Assembly: GCA_903898675.1 (NCBI GenBank)
Contig: CAIUGM010000036.1
Coordinates: 62,001 to 126,000 of the forward strand
Direction: 5' to 3'
Length of the DNA stretch: 64,000 nt
From: an uncultured Verrucomicrobiota bacterium
GTDB lineage: Bacteria > Verrucomicrobiota > Verrucomicrobiia > Opitutales > Opitutaceae
Numbering within the stretch: position 1 is the first letter of the stretch; each line of letters begins with the position of its first letter. The position numbers and the translations under genes are program-made. Positions 10,307-19,593 of the stretch are shown here, in pieces. Below the pieces are notes generated by a model, which did no database searches, was not told the origin of the DNA, and saw only the letters and a program-made list of their open reading frames with translations.

Positions 10307-11538
10307 GGCTTTGCGGATGGGGAGGCCTTCTGGGCGAGGACGGTGCGGATAATGGCGGTGGCGCGGTCGAGTTGCTCCGGGGTGGCGATCAGGGGCGGCA
10401 GCAGGCGGATGCTGTTGCCGCCGGCCGCGACCACCAGCAGGCCTTCCTCCCGGAGGGCCGCGACCAAGGGTGGCGGTTCACCGTGCAGCCTCAGGCCGAT
10501 CATATAGCCGCGACCGGTCACGGCCTTCACCTGTCCGGGGAAATCCGTGACCAGCTTTTCCAGCTGAATCCGCCAGGCCGCGCCGTTGGCCTGCACCTTC
10601 TGGAGCAGCTGGTCCCGCTCCATGACATCGAGCACGGCCAGCGCGGCGGCACAGGCCAGGGGCGTGCCGCCAAAGGTCGAGCCATGCGAGCCGGGCTGGA
10701 AGAGCTCCGCGTGCTTCTCGGCCGCCCAGATCGCACCCATCGGATAGCCACCGCCCAGCCCCTTGGCCATGCCGATGGCGTCGGCCCGCACCCCGGAGTG
10801 CTGGAAAGCGTAGAACGTGCCGGTGCGGCCCAGGCCGCATTGCACCTCGTCGAGCATGAGCAGCAGGTTGTGCTGGTCGCACAACTTGCGCAGGCCCCAC
10901 AGAAATTCATCCGTGCAGGCCACGACACCCCCCTCGCCCTGGATGGTCTCAAGGAAAATGGCGGCGGTCTGGTCGTCGACCAGGTCGGCGAAACTCTGGA
11001 GGTTGTTGAGTTCGCCAAAAACAAACCCCGGCACCAGCGGCCGGAAGCCCTTCTGGATTTTTTCCTGCGGGGTGGCGCTCATGCCGCCGAACGTTCGGCC
11101 ATGAAAGGCGTTCTTCGCGCAGATGATCCTGATGCATTTCCCCTCCTCGCCGGACTTCCGGATGCCGTGCAACCGGGCCAGCTTGATCAGGCCCTCGTTG
11201 GCCTCGGCGCCGCTGTTGCAGAAAAAGACGCGGCCGGGACCGGCCTGCTGGACCAGCCGCCGGGCCAGTTCGCCCTGATTCGGGTGACGGAAAAGATTGC
11301 TGACATGGATCAGCTCGCCCGCCTGCCGGCGAATGGCCTCGACCCAGGCGGGATGACAATGGCCCAGCGCGGCCACGGCCACGCCCGAGGTGAAATCGAG
11401 ATACTCGCGGCCGGTGTCGTCCCACACCGACACACCCAGCCCGCGCACCAGCGTCAGCGGCGGGCGCCCGTAGTTCTTCATGACGTAGGCGTCATAAAGC
11501 TCGGCGGTGTTGGTGCGGACGATGGCGGGTTGGGACAT
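10303..11538 (-). CDS. argD: Acetylornithine aminotransferase
   Basis: PLP-dependent class-III aminotransferase, 411 aa, converting N-acetylglutamate semialdehyde to N-acetylornithine; many ArgD enzymes also act in lysine synthesis. Signatures: the phosphate-cup region FFCNSGAEANEGLIKLAR, the cofactor aspartate in LLMLDEVQCGLGRTG, and the Schiff-base lysine in AIGMAKGLGGGYPMGA. The fold is complete through the C-terminal small domain (RLLPPLIATPEQLD). The 3' end overlaps argF by 4 bp. Its 5' side abuts a 115-bp spacer full of degenerate TTTACGATT repeats. Confidence 0.96.
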   Translation of the reverse strand: MSQPAIVRTNTAELYDAYVMKNYGRPPLTLVRGLGVSVWDDTGREYLDFTSGVAVAALGHCHPAWVEAIRRQAGELIHVSNLFRHPNQGELARRLVQQAGPGRVFFCNSGAEANEGLIKLARLHGIRKSGEEGKCIRIICAKNAFHGRTFGGMSATPQEKIQKGFRPLVPGFVFGELNNLQSFADLVDDQTAAIFLETIQGEGGVVACTDEFLWGLRKLCDQHNLLLMLDEVQCGLGRTGTFYAFQHSGVRADAIGMAKGLGGGYPMGAIWAAEKHAELFQPGSHGSTFGGTPLACAAALAVLDVMERDQLLQKVQANGAAWRIQLEKLVTDFPGQVKAVTGRGYMIGLRLHGEPPPLVAALREEGLLVVAAGGNSIRLLPPLIATPEQLDRATAIIRTVLAQKASPSAKP

Positions 11539-11640
11539 GATTTACGATTTTGGATTTACGATTTACGATTGTCGGGGCGATTCAAACTAATCCGCCCGAC
11601 TCTGGTTAGGCGCTGAATCGTAATTCGTAAATCAAACTTC
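11539..11640. repeat. Degenerate TTTACGATT repeats with an inverted copy between argD and argB
   Basis: Directly upstream of the argD start are three near-identical copies of (ga)TTTACGATT within 33 bp (11539-11571). About 45 bp away an inverted copy, AATCGTAATTCGTAAATC (11616-11633), closes a potential large hairpin. The element lies within the arg operon and has no coding capacity. Confidence 0.75.
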
Positions 11641-11653
11641 GCGATTCAATCAA

Positions 11654-12535
11654 TCAGCCGTGCACGATTTCTGTCCCTACACCTTGATCGGTGAAAATCT
11701 CGAGCAGCAGGCTGTGCGGCATGCGCCCGTCCACGAAATGGACGCGCTGCACGCCTTCCTGCAGCGCGCGCACGGCGCTCTGCACCTTGGGCCGCATGCC
11801 CTTGTCGATGATGCCCTTCTTCTTCAAGCCCTCCACCTCGCCGACCTTGACGGTGGAAATGAGGGTCGTGGGATTCTTCGGATCCGCGAGCAGTCCCGGG
11901 ACGTCGCTCATGTACACAAGCCGGCGGGCGCGCAGGGCGCTGGCCACGCGGCCGGCCACGGTGTCGGCATTCACGTTGTACGGTTTGCCATCGTAGCCCT
12001 CGGCCACGGGGGAGATCACCGGCATGAAACCGTCCGCGATCTCCTTCTTGATGAGCTTCACCTTCACCTCGGTCACATCGCCGACGTAGCCGAGATCACA
12101 GGGATTGCCGTCGTCGTCCACGCTGAGCTTGTTGCAGACGATCACGCTGTCGCCGGGCAGGCCCTTCGGCCGGGCTTTGACCGCGGCGAGCGTATCGCAG
12201 ACGTTCTTGTTCACGACCTCGTCCAGGGTTTTTTTCACGATGGCGATCGTCGCCTCGTCGGTCACGCGCAGGCCGTTGACGAAATTCGGTTTCAAGCCGG
12301 CCCCGTCCATGGCGCGGGAGATCGCCTTGCCGCCGCCATGCACCACGACGACGTTGATCCCGACCGCGGCAAGGAAGGCGATGTCGGTGGCGACACTGGT
12401 GCGGACCGTCGGGTCCGGGTCGTCCATGAAACTCCCGCCGTATTTGACCACGAAGGTGGAGCCGTGGAAGTCCTGGATGTAAGGCAGGGCCTCAAGAAGC
12501 ACGCGCGCTTTGGCAATGACCTCGGTAACGTCCAT
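11654..12535 (-). CDS. argB: Acetylglutamate kinase
   Basis: Phosphorylates N-acetylglutamate, the second and usually regulated step of arginine synthesis; 293 aa, cytoplasmic. Amino-acid-kinase motifs: [12 protein letters not shown], the glycine-rich [40 protein letters not shown] and the C-terminal [16 protein letters not shown]. The N-terminal helix [16 protein letters not shown] is characteristic of arginine-inhibited, hexameric NAG kinases, so feedback inhibition by arginine is likely from family knowledge. It is followed by a repeat-rich spacer and argD. Confidence 0.96.
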   Translation of the reverse strand: MDVTEVIAKARVLLEALPYIQDFHGSTFVVKYGGSFMDDPDPTVRTSVATDIAFLAAVGINVVVVHGGGKAISRAMDGAGLKPNFVNGLRVTDEATIAIVKKTLDEVVNKNVCDTLAAVKARPKGLPGDSVIVCNKLSVDDDGNPCDLGYVGDVTEVKVKLIKKEIADGFMPVISPVAEGYDGKPYNVNADTVAGRVASALRARRLVYMSDVPGLLADPKNPTTLISTVKVGEVEGLKKKGIIDKGMRPKVQSAVRALQEGVQRVHFVDGRMPHSLLLEIFTDQGVGTEIVHG

Positions 12536-12641
12536 CAGTCGTTCAGCAGCGGAGGAAATTGGATTGCCCGGCGTTCATCAGTTTTTCGCGTGGAAGAATC
12601 TGTTAAGGCAATGCGCGCAGATTTCACTAACAAAATGCGGC

Positions 12642-13874
12642 TCACTCGCTCTTGTTGTAATTAACATAGCCCTCGGTCAGGTCGGTCGCCAGCAACCGGA
12701 AGGCCGCCTTGCCGAGGTGCAGGTTGAGGGTGATCGTGAACCGCCGCGCCTTGACGATCTCCTTCCACTTCGGCTTCAGCTCGGCGTGCGGCCGGCCGGC
12801 GGTCATCGCGGGCGTGTCGTTGTAGAGAATATCCAGCTTGGCCTCGACCAGCTTGGCCCCGGCATAGCCGGCCGCGTCGGCCAGGCGGCCCCAGTTCGGG
12901 TCCTCGCCGTACCAGGAGGATTTAACCAGCAGGGAGTTCCCGATCGCGCGCGCCACCTTCTCGGCATCCTCCGCGGACGCGGCCCCGGCCACCTTCACCT
13001 CGACCACCTTGGTGATTTTTTCGCCGTCGGACACGATCTTGTCCGCCAGGGCGTCGCAGACCTTCCACACCGCCTCGGCAAACAGGACCCGCAGCTCGCG
13101 CGGGCTCTTGTCGCCCACGCTCACGCCGGAGTGGCCGTTGGCCAGCATCAGCACGGTGTCGTTGGTGCTCATGTCGCCGTCCACCGTGATGCAGTTAAAA
13201 GTCCCGGTGACCGCCTCGGAGAGGGTTTTCTGCAGGAAGCTGCGGGGAACGGAGAAATCCGTCGCGAGAAACGCCAGCATCGTGGCCATGTTGGGCTGGA
13301 TCATGCCGGCGCCCTTGGCGACGCCCGCGACGACATGTTTCTTGCCGTCGTAGGTGAAGCTCACGGTCACGGTCTTGGCGCGGGTGTCCGAGGTCAGGAT
13401 CGCATCCGCAGCCTTCTTGCCGTGGACCGGCGTGCGGCCCTTTTCCGAAACCGCCCGTTCCAGGCCCTTCAGCAGGCGGTCCATCGGCATCGGCTGGCCG
13501 ATGCGACCCGTGGAGCAGATGAAAAACGACGCGGGCTTGAGATTGAGCGAGGCGGAGGCGCGCTGGGCGGTCGCCTGGGCATCGCGCAGGCCGTCGGCGC
13601 CGGTACACGCGTTGGCGTTGCCCGAGTTGGCGATGATGCCATGGAACGGCCCGCCCTCGGCGAGGTGTTTCTGGCAGAGCAGCACCGGGGCGGCCTTCAC
13701 GGCGTTCTTGGTGAACGTGCCGGCCGCGGTGCAGGGCCGGAGGGAAAAAAACAGCGACAGGTCGAGGCGCTTCAAATCGTTCTTTTCACGAATGTCGCAG
13801 GCCACGCCCGCCGCCTCAAAGCCCGGCACATCGGTGAGGCCGGCCGTATCAGGGGTAACAATCAATTGGGTCAT
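12642..13874 (-). CDS. argJ: Bifunctional glutamate N-acetyltransferase / amino-acid acetyltransferase
   Basis: Transfers the acetyl group from N-acetylornithine back to glutamate, so the acetylated arginine pathway runs as a cycle. The 410-aa proenzyme (ATG at 13874) self-cleaves before a nucleophilic threonine in the conserved KGAGMIQPNMATML motif, between A and T. Other family blocks: NSGNANACTGADGLRDA, ICSTGRIGQPMP, ITVDGDMSTNDTVLMLANG and YGEDPNWGRL. The C-terminus VNYNKSE carries the typical Y-x-x-Y/N ending. The track start is a TTG directly abutting the argC stop; MTQLIV is the more family-like start, and no Shine-Dalgarno decides between them. Confidence 0.95.
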   Translation of the reverse strand: MTQLIVTPDTAGLTDVPGFEAAGVACDIREKNDLKRLDLSLFFSLRPCTAAGTFTKNAVKAAPVLLCQKHLAEGGPFHGIIANSGNANACTGADGLRDAQATAQRASASLNLKPASFFICSTGRIGQPMPMDRLLKGLERAVSEKGRTPVHGKKAADAILTSDTRAKTVTVSFTYDGKKHVVAGVAKGAGMIQPNMATMLAFLATDFSVPRSFLQKTLSEAVTGTFNCITVDGDMSTNDTVLMLANGHSGVSVGDKSPRELRVLFAEAVWKVCDALADKIVSDGEKITKVVEVKVAGAASAEDAEKVARAIGNSLLVKSSWYGEDPNWGRLADAAGYAGAKLVEAKLDILYNDTPAMTAGRPHAELKPKWKEIVKARRFTITLNLHLGKAAFRLLATDLTEGYVNYNKSE

Positions 13875-13913
13875 GGGAGGGGAGCGGGGTTCGACACCGG
13901 GCGCGGCCGGCAA

Positions 13914-14945
13914 TCAGGCGAGGCCGGCGGTTTCGGCGAAGCCGCACCAAAGGTTCATGATCTGCACCGCCTGGCCGCTCGCGCCCTTGACCAGGTTGTC
14001 GAGCGCCGAGGTCAGGACGAAATTTCCTGTCCGGGCGTCGTGCACGGCCGACAGATCGACGCGGTTGGTGCCGGTGACGTAGGCCGTGTCGGGCGTTTCC
14101 CCGCTGGGCAGAATCGCCACGAACGGCCGGCCGGCATAGGCGGCATGCCAGGCGGCGTACAGCGACTCGATCGTGGCGCCCCTCGCGGCCGGGACCGTGA
14201 TGGTGGTCGCGATGCCGCGCCGCATCGGCGCGAGGTGGGGATTGAACTGCACGACGACGGCCGAACCCGCGGCCGCGGAAAGCTGCTCCTCGATCTCGGC
14301 CAGGTGGCGGTGCTTGGTGAGACCGTAGGCCTTGGCGCTCTCGGCCCGCTCGACGTAGAGGTACTGCTCATCGAGCTTCTTGCCCGCGCCGCTGACGCCG
14401 CTGAAGGAATTGACCACGATATGCTCGCGCGTGACGAGCCCGGCCTGAAGCAGGGGCACGAGCGGCACGAGCGTGCTGGTCGGGTAGCAGCCCGGCGCGG
14501 CGGCGAGCTTGATCTCGGTCAGCCATTTCGGGTCGGTCAGCTCGGGCAGGACGAAGCGCGCCTGCGGCAGCAGGGCCGGGGCGTGGTGGTGGCCGTAGTA
14601 TTTCTCGTAGGTCGCGAGATCGGCGACGCGGAAATCCGCGCTAAGATCGATGACCTTGCGCCCGGTGGGCACGAGGGCCTGGGCGAAATCCGCCGCGGCG
14701 CCATGCGGCAACGCGAGAAACCACACGTCGATATCGGAGCGCGCGGCGAGGGCCGCGGGGTCGGACTCGCTGAACTTGAGCTGCGCGGCCGCCGGGCCGC
14801 GCAGGGACGGGATGATCGCGGCCAGCGGCTTGCCCGCGTGCTGCCGCGAGGTGACCACAGTCAGCTTGGCCTGCGGATGACCGAGGAGGAGCCTGACCAG
14901 AACTTCGCCGGAGTAACCCGACGCGCCGACTACACCGACATTCAT
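13914..14945 (-). CDS. argC: N-acetyl-gamma-glutamyl-phosphate reductase
   Basis: NADPH-dependent reductase for the third step of arginine synthesis, 343 aa, first gene of the argCJBDFG cluster. The N-terminal Rossmann motif is VGVVGASGYSGEVLVRLL. The catalytic cysteine is in AAPGCYPTSTLVPLVPL. FSGVSGAGKK and NPHLAPMRRGI are further family signatures. The stop is 39 bp before the argJ ATG. Upstream lies a hairpin that separates the arg genes from rplM-rpsI; the promoter is probably in the 65 bp between that hairpin and the start, but I cannot assign its boxes. Confidence 0.97.
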   Translation of the reverse strand: MNVGVVGASGYSGEVLVRLLLGHPQAKLTVVTSRQHAGKPLAAIIPSLRGPAAAQLKFSESDPAALAARSDIDVWFLALPHGAAADFAQALVPTGRKVIDLSADFRVADLATYEKYYGHHHAPALLPQARFVLPELTDPKWLTEIKLAAAPGCYPTSTLVPLVPLLQAGLVTREHIVVNSFSGVSGAGKKLDEQYLYVERAESAKAYGLTKHRHLAEIEEQLSAAAGSAVVVQFNPHLAPMRRGIATTITVPAARGATIESLYAAWHAAYAGRPFVAILPSGETPDTAYVTGTNRVDLSAVHDARTGNFVLTSALDNLVKGASGQAVQIMNLWCGFAETAGLA

Positions 14946-15010
14946 TTAAGGAGGCTGCAGAGTTAATAATTCCCGCGGGGGAATCGAGAAGTTTCGTATC
15001 CCACAAAAAC

Positions 15011-15041
15011 AGAAGCGGAGGCCGTGGGGCGCTCCGCTTCT
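15011..15041 (-). terminator. Terminator between rpsI and argC
   Basis: A 10-bp perfect stem (agaagcggag / ctccgcttct) with an 11-nt loop lies 27 bp past the rpsI stop. On the minus strand it is followed by GTTTTTGTGG, so it fits an intrinsic terminator for the rplM-rpsI transcript. Confidence 0.75.
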
Positions 15042-15063
15042 TTGAAACTGACTCCGGTTCCGG

Positions 15064-15466
<403 letters not shown>

Positions 15467-15469
15467 GGA

Positions 15470-15898
15470 TTACTTTAAGGTAACGGGGTTCTGGGCCGCG
15501 TGATCGTGGGTCGCGCCCGGGAAAACCCGGAGCTTGGTCAGCATCGTGCGGGCCAGGCGGTTCTTCGGCAGCATGCCCTTGACGGCCTGCATGACGATAA
15601 ATTCGGGCTTCTTCTGGCGGACCTCGGTCAGCTTGCGGTACTTCTCGCCGCCGACGTAGCCGGAGAACGACATGTATTCGGTGGCCTCTTCCTTCTTACC
15701 AGTGAGGACGACCTTGCTCGCGTTGATGACGACGACAAAGTCACCGGTGTCGACGTGGGGCGTGTAAGTGGGCTTGTGACGGCCGCGCAGGATATTGGCG
15801 GCTTTAACGGCGAGACGGCCCAGCACTTTGCCTTCGGCATCGATCAGATACCACTTGGCTGGTTGCTTCGTCTCATTCTTGGCCAGATAGGTTTTCAT
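15470..15898 (-). CDS. rplM: 50S ribosomal protein L13
   Basis: Early-assembly large-subunit protein; 142 aa from the ATG at 15898, with the track's extra 20 N-terminal residues not part of the family. Signatures: KWYLIDAEGKVLGRLAVKAANILRGR, DFVVVINASKVVLTGKK and the motif AVKGMLPKNRLARTML. It starts the L13-S9 operon. Confidence 0.98.
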   Translation of the reverse strand: MKTYLAKNETKQPAKWYLIDAEGKVLGRLAVKAANILRGRHKPTYTPHVDTGDFVVVINASKVVLTGKKEEATEYMSFSGYVGGEKYRKLTEVRQKKPEFIVMQAVKGMLPKNRLARTMLTKLRVFPGATHDHAAQNPVTLK

Positions 15899-15993
15899 TT
15901 GCGGAAAGGGGCCAAAGGGAAGGATTTCACCACCCCCTGTCAACCCCGAACCTTTCACATTCTTGAAAAGCGTCCCCGGAGTGGCTTAACGCC

Positions 15994-16752
15994 TCAAAAA
16001 TCGAGGTTTACGCCGAGAGTCAGCCAGAAATTTTGCCCGCCGGACAGGCCAAACGGCCCATTGGTCGCCGAGCGACCCTTGGTATTGGTGTAGTGGAGAC
16101 CAGTCACAAGGGTGGCATGCGGCACAAGGTAGCCAAGACTGTACGGCAGATTGGCCTCCGCACCCCAGTAACCATAGCCATCCCGGCGGGGCCGGCCCGT
16201 CGAGTCCGGCCGCCAGTTTTCACCCGCGGTACAACCCGCGAAAAAGTTCAGGTCCAGAAATGTACCGAGACCGGTGAGCGGAACGCTGTAAGCGAGCCCG
16301 CCCAGGGTCGTGTCCGCACGCAAACGGAAGTCATGAAAATAGGCCAGGCTCGGCGTGAAGCCCTTGATCGGGACCAGCGACACCGTGAGGCCACTGTCGA
16401 ACGAATGCCGCGTCTCGCCGGCCGGCCCGCCGTTGGTCCAGTACTGCGTGGCCTTGACCTCGATCACCAGACACTCGGCCACCGGCGAGGAATACGCCGC
16501 GCCCAGATTCAGGTCCCTCCCCCCACCGGGCTTGAACGGCTGGTTGGCCCACAAACTCCCGCGAAAACCGTCCCGGGCAAGCGCCAGTTCCGCCTGGGTT
16601 GAGGCCGCCGCCTTTTCCACTCCACGAAAGACATATTTCGAGGCCAGGCCAAGGCCAGCCTGCACGGTTGTCTCCTCCCCGGCTTTCAGTCCCGGGGCCA
16701 CTGCCAGCAAGATCGCGAGAAAAAGGCCGGAGAATGTTTGAGTGGAACGCAT
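15994..16752 (-). CDS. Outer-membrane beta-barrel protein, possibly TIGR02001/Gcw_chp-like
   Basis: A 252-aa exported protein from the ATG at 16752, with signal peptide LFLAILLAVAPGLKA. After it the sequence alternates polar and hydrophobic residues like a small beta-barrel. The first strand VQAGLGLASKYVFRGVEKA resembles the opening of the Gcw_chp (TIGR02001) family, and the protein ends in GVNLDF with a terminal Phe. There are aromatic-rich strands such as FDSGLTVSLVPIKGFTPSLAYFHDF. The function of the family is unknown. It is divergent from the DUF423 gene, with 62 bp between the two starts. Confidence 0.6.
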   Translation of the reverse strand: MRSTQTFSGLFLAILLAVAPGLKAGEETTVQAGLGLASKYVFRGVEKAAASTQAELALARDGFRGSLWANQPFKPGGGRDLNLGAAYSSPVAECLVIEVKATQYWTNGGPAGETRHSFDSGLTVSLVPIKGFTPSLAYFHDFRLRADTTLGGLAYSVPLTGLGTFLDLNFFAGCTAGENWRPDSTGRPRRDGYGYWGAEANLPYSLGYLVPHATLVTGLHYTNTKGRSATNGPFGLSGGQNFWLTLGVNLDF

Positions 16753-16814
16753 TGAAACCGCTGGCCATGGATGTGTTTGTTTTCGACCCGGTTGTCCACA
16801 CACTCATTCCAGCC

Positions 16815-17198
16815 ATGAACACTGCTCCCCGCTGGATTGCACTCACCGCCGGCCTCCTGGGCTTCGCCGGGGTGGTACTGGGGGCGTTCGGGGCCCACCT
16901 CCTGAAGGAAACCCTGACCGCCAGTGGCAGTCTGGCGATCTGGCAGACCGCGGTGCTTTACCACCTCGTCCACTCCGTGGCCCTGCTGGCCGTGGCCGGT
17001 TGGTCCGGGGCTGGGCCCAAACTGGCCTGGATCGCCCGCTGCTGGACTGCCGGCATCGTCCTTTTCTCGGGATCACTTTACTGGCTGGCCCTGGGCGGGC
17101 CGAAGATCCTCGGTCCGGTCACGCCGCTCGGCGGTCTGGCTCTCCTGCTCGGCTGGATGTTCGTCGCCCTCGGCGCATTTGCCGCCCCCAAGGCATGA
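16815..17198 (+). CDS. DUF423 small membrane protein
   Basis: A 127-aa inner-membrane protein with four predicted helices. The family signature is at the start: GFAGVVLGAFGAHLLKETL, then WQTAVLYHLVHSVALLAVA and the C-terminal TPLGGLALLLGWMFVALGAF. DUF423 (YgdD-like) proteins are widespread and uncharacterised. The ATG at 16815 was chosen because the upstream part of the track ORF is antisense to the barrel-protein gene. The stop overlaps the cca start as ATGA, so the two are translationally coupled. Confidence 0.9.
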   Translation: MNTAPRWIALTAGLLGFAGVVLGAFGAHLLKETLTASGSLAIWQTAVLYHLVHSVALLAVAGWSGAGPKLAWIARCWTAGIVLFSGSLYWLALGGPKILGPVTPLGGLALLLGWMFVALGAFAAPKA

Positions 17199-18622
17199 AG
17201 CTCCCGCCGCCCTTGCTCGCCGCCTTGTCCGCCCTCCGGTCCGCCGGGGGCCGGCCGCGCCTGGTGGGCGGATGCGTGCGGGACTGGCTGCTTGGCTTGG
17301 AACCCAAGGATTTCGATGTCGAGGTTTTCGGCCTTGATTATGAAGCGATGGGCCGGGCGCTTGCACCCTTTGGCCCGACCGACCTGGTTGGTCGCAGCTT
17401 CGGCGTCCTGAAGGTCCGCCTCGACGGATTCGAATATGATTTCAGCCTGCCGCGGCGTGAATCCAAGACGGGCGCAGGGCACCGCGGCTTCGCCGTCGCG
17501 CCGGATCCCGAGCTGACGGAGGCCGAGGCCGCCGCGCGGCGGGATTTCACGATCAACGCCATCGCCTACGATCCGCTGGAAAACCGCCTCATTGACCTGC
17601 ATGGCGGCACAGAGGACCTGAAGCGGCGGATCCTGCGTCACACCGGCCCGGCCTTTGTGGAGGATCCGCTTCGCGTCCTGCGCGGTTTTCAACTCGCGGC
17701 CCGGTTCGAACTGACCCTGGCCCCGGAAACCGCCGCCTTGGGGCGATCTATTTCCGAAAGCTATCGTGAACTGGCCGTCGAACGGGTGTGGGGTGAATGG
17801 GACAAATGGGCGACCAAGGCGACCAAGCCCTCGTGTGGCATCGCCGTGCTCAAGCAGACGGGATGGCTGCGGCATTTTCCGGAGATCGCGGCCCTCGACG
17901 GTGTCCCGCAGGAACCCGAGTGGCACCCCGAGGGCGACGTGCTCGTCCACACGAATCATTGTCTCGACGCCCTTGTGGAGCTGGCTTCCTGGCGCGACGG
18001 CTCCCCGGACAGCCGGCGGCGGCTCTCCTTCAGCGTGCTGGCGCATGATTTCGGCAAGGCGGTCACCACCAAGCAGGCGGAGCGACGCGGCCGGGTCCGC
18101 TGGGTCAGCCCGGAACACGAGGCGGCCGGCGGACCGCTGGCGGAAACTTTTCTCCTGCGGATCGGCGCGCCGCTCGACCTGATCAATTATGTCCGCCCGC
18201 TCGTGATGAACCACCTGCTGCATCACGACCAGCAACCGGCATTTCGCGACACGACGGTCCGGCGGCTGGCGCGCAAGATTTCCCCCGCCACGCTCGATGA
18301 ATTGCTGGCCGTGATGCAGGCGGACCACCTGGGCCGCCCGCCGTTGATCCCGGCGGAAACCGTCCGGCGCCTCGACCAGCTGCGTACCGCCGCCCAGCGG
18401 CTGGCGCTGGAGCATGCGGCGCCCAAGCCCGTCGTCCTCGGCCGGCACATCATTGCGCTCGGGTACCAGCCCGGCCCGCAATTCAAGCGGGTGCTCGATG
18501 CCGCCTTCGAGTCCCAGCTCGACGGCGCCTTCGCCGATGAAGCGGGCGGCATCGAATGGATGAGAAACTATTTGCGGGCCCATCCGCCTCTTTTATCCTC
18601 CCAGCAGGTCTATAAATCATGA
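17195..18622 (+). CDS. cca: CCA tRNA nucleotidyltransferase with HD domain
   Basis: Adds or repairs the 3' CCA end of tRNAs. The 475-aa protein begins at the ATG overlapping the DUF423 stop. The class-II nucleotidyltransferase head has [11 protein letters not shown], the metal-binding DFDVEVFG (DxD) and [13 protein letters not shown]; the neck follows at [15 protein letters not shown]. An HD phosphohydrolase domain is present from about residue 250, with [12 protein letters not shown] and LAHDFGKA, as in E. coli-type bifunctional Cca. It is longer than E. coli Cca (412 aa), mainly in the C-terminal half. The last codons overlap the transaldolase start by 4 bp. Confidence 0.93.
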   Translation: MKLPPPLLAALSALRSAGGRPRLVGGCVRDWLLGLEPKDFDVEVFGLDYEAMGRALAPFGPTDLVGRSFGVLKVRLDGFEYDFSLPRRESKTGAGHRGFAVAPDPELTEAEAAARRDFTINAIAYDPLENRLIDLHGGTEDLKRRILRHTGPAFVEDPLRVLRGFQLAARFELTLAPETAALGRSISESYRELAVERVWGEWDKWATKATKPSCGIAVLKQTGWLRHFPEIAALDGVPQEPEWHPEGDVLVHTNHCLDALVELASWRDGSPDSRRRLSFSVLAHDFGKAVTTKQAERRGRVRWVSPEHEAAGGPLAETFLLRIGAPLDLINYVRPLVMNHLLHHDQQPAFRDTTVRRLARKISPATLDELLAVMQADHLGRPPLIPAETVRRLDQLRTAAQRLALEHAAPKPVVLGRHIIALGYQPGPQFKRVLDAAFESQLDGAFADEAGGIEWMRNYLRAHPPLLSSQQVYKS

Positions 18623-19569
18623 GCACTTCCACGCAACTCGACCAACTCAAGCAATTCACCAAAGTCGTGGCCGACACGGGCGACTTCGCGAGCATGAAGG
18701 AATATGCTCCCCAGGACGCCACGACCAACCCGAGCCTGATCCTCAAGGCGGCCGGGCTACCCGCCTACGCCTACCTGATCGACAAGGCGATCAAGGACGC
18801 CGGCACCGGCGCGAGCACCGAGAAGGTCATCGACCAGCTGCTCGTGCTCTTCGGCCTGGAAATCCTGAAGATCGTCCCCGGCCGCGTGTCGACCGAGGTG
18901 GACGCCCGCCTGTCCTTTGATCGCGACGGCTCGATCGCGAAGGCGCACGAGATCATCGCCCTTTACGAGAAGGCCGGCATCCCGCGCACGCGCATCCTGA
19001 TCAAGCTCGCCTCCACGTGGGAAGGCATCAAGGCCGCCGAACTGCTGCAGAAGGAAGGGATCAACTGCAACCTGACGCTGCTCTTCTCCTTCGCGCAGGC
19101 CGTGGCCTGCGCCGAGGCCAAGGTCCAGCTGATCTCGCCGTTTGTCGGTCGCATTCTCGACTGGTACAAGAAGAGCACGGGCAGGGATTACGCCCCGGCC
19201 GAGGATCCGGGCGTCGTCTCCGTCACCCAGATCTACACTTACTACAAGAAATTCGGCCACGCTACCGAGGTCATGGGCGCCTCCTTCCGCAACAAGGGGG
19301 AAATCACCGAGCTCGCGGGCTGCGACCTGCTCACCATCAGCCCGTCACTGCTCGCCGAGCTCAAGGCCAGCACGGAGCCGCTCGCCCGAAAACTCGATCC
19401 GGCGAAGGCCGCGGCGGCCGACCTGAAGAAGGTGTCGTTCGATGAGAAAGGCTTCCGGTTCGCCTTGAACGAGGACCCGATGGCCACGGAAAAAACCGCC
19501 GAGGGCATCCGGGTATTCTCCGCCGACATCGTCAAGCTTGAGCAGCTGATCAAGCAGAAGCGCGGCTGA
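18619..19569 (+). CDS. tal: Transaldolase (TalB type)
   Basis: Pentose-phosphate enzyme moving a dihydroxyacetone unit between sedoheptulose-7-phosphate and glyceraldehyde-3-phosphate; 316 aa as in TalA/TalB. The family block [13 protein letters not shown] lies at the N-terminus, the Schiff-base lysine is in [13 protein letters not shown], and [19 protein letters not shown] plus [14 protein letters not shown] follow. The start overlaps the cca stop as ATGA, giving a DUF423-cca-tal translationally coupled unit. Confidence 0.97.
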   Translation: MSTSTQLDQLKQFTKVVADTGDFASMKEYAPQDATTNPSLILKAAGLPAYAYLIDKAIKDAGTGASTEKVIDQLLVLFGLEILKIVPGRVSTEVDARLSFDRDGSIAKAHEIIALYEKAGIPRTRILIKLASTWEGIKAAELLQKEGINCNLTLLFSFAQAVACAEAKVQLISPFVGRILDWYKKSTGRDYAPAEDPGVVSVTQIYTYYKKFGHATEVMGASFRNKGEITELAGCDLLTISPSLLAELKASTEPLARKLDPAKAAAADLKKVSFDEKGFRFALNEDPMATEKTAEGIRVFSADIVKLEQLIKQKRG

Positions 19570-19593
19570 GGCCCGGGGCGCGCGGCACCGAAG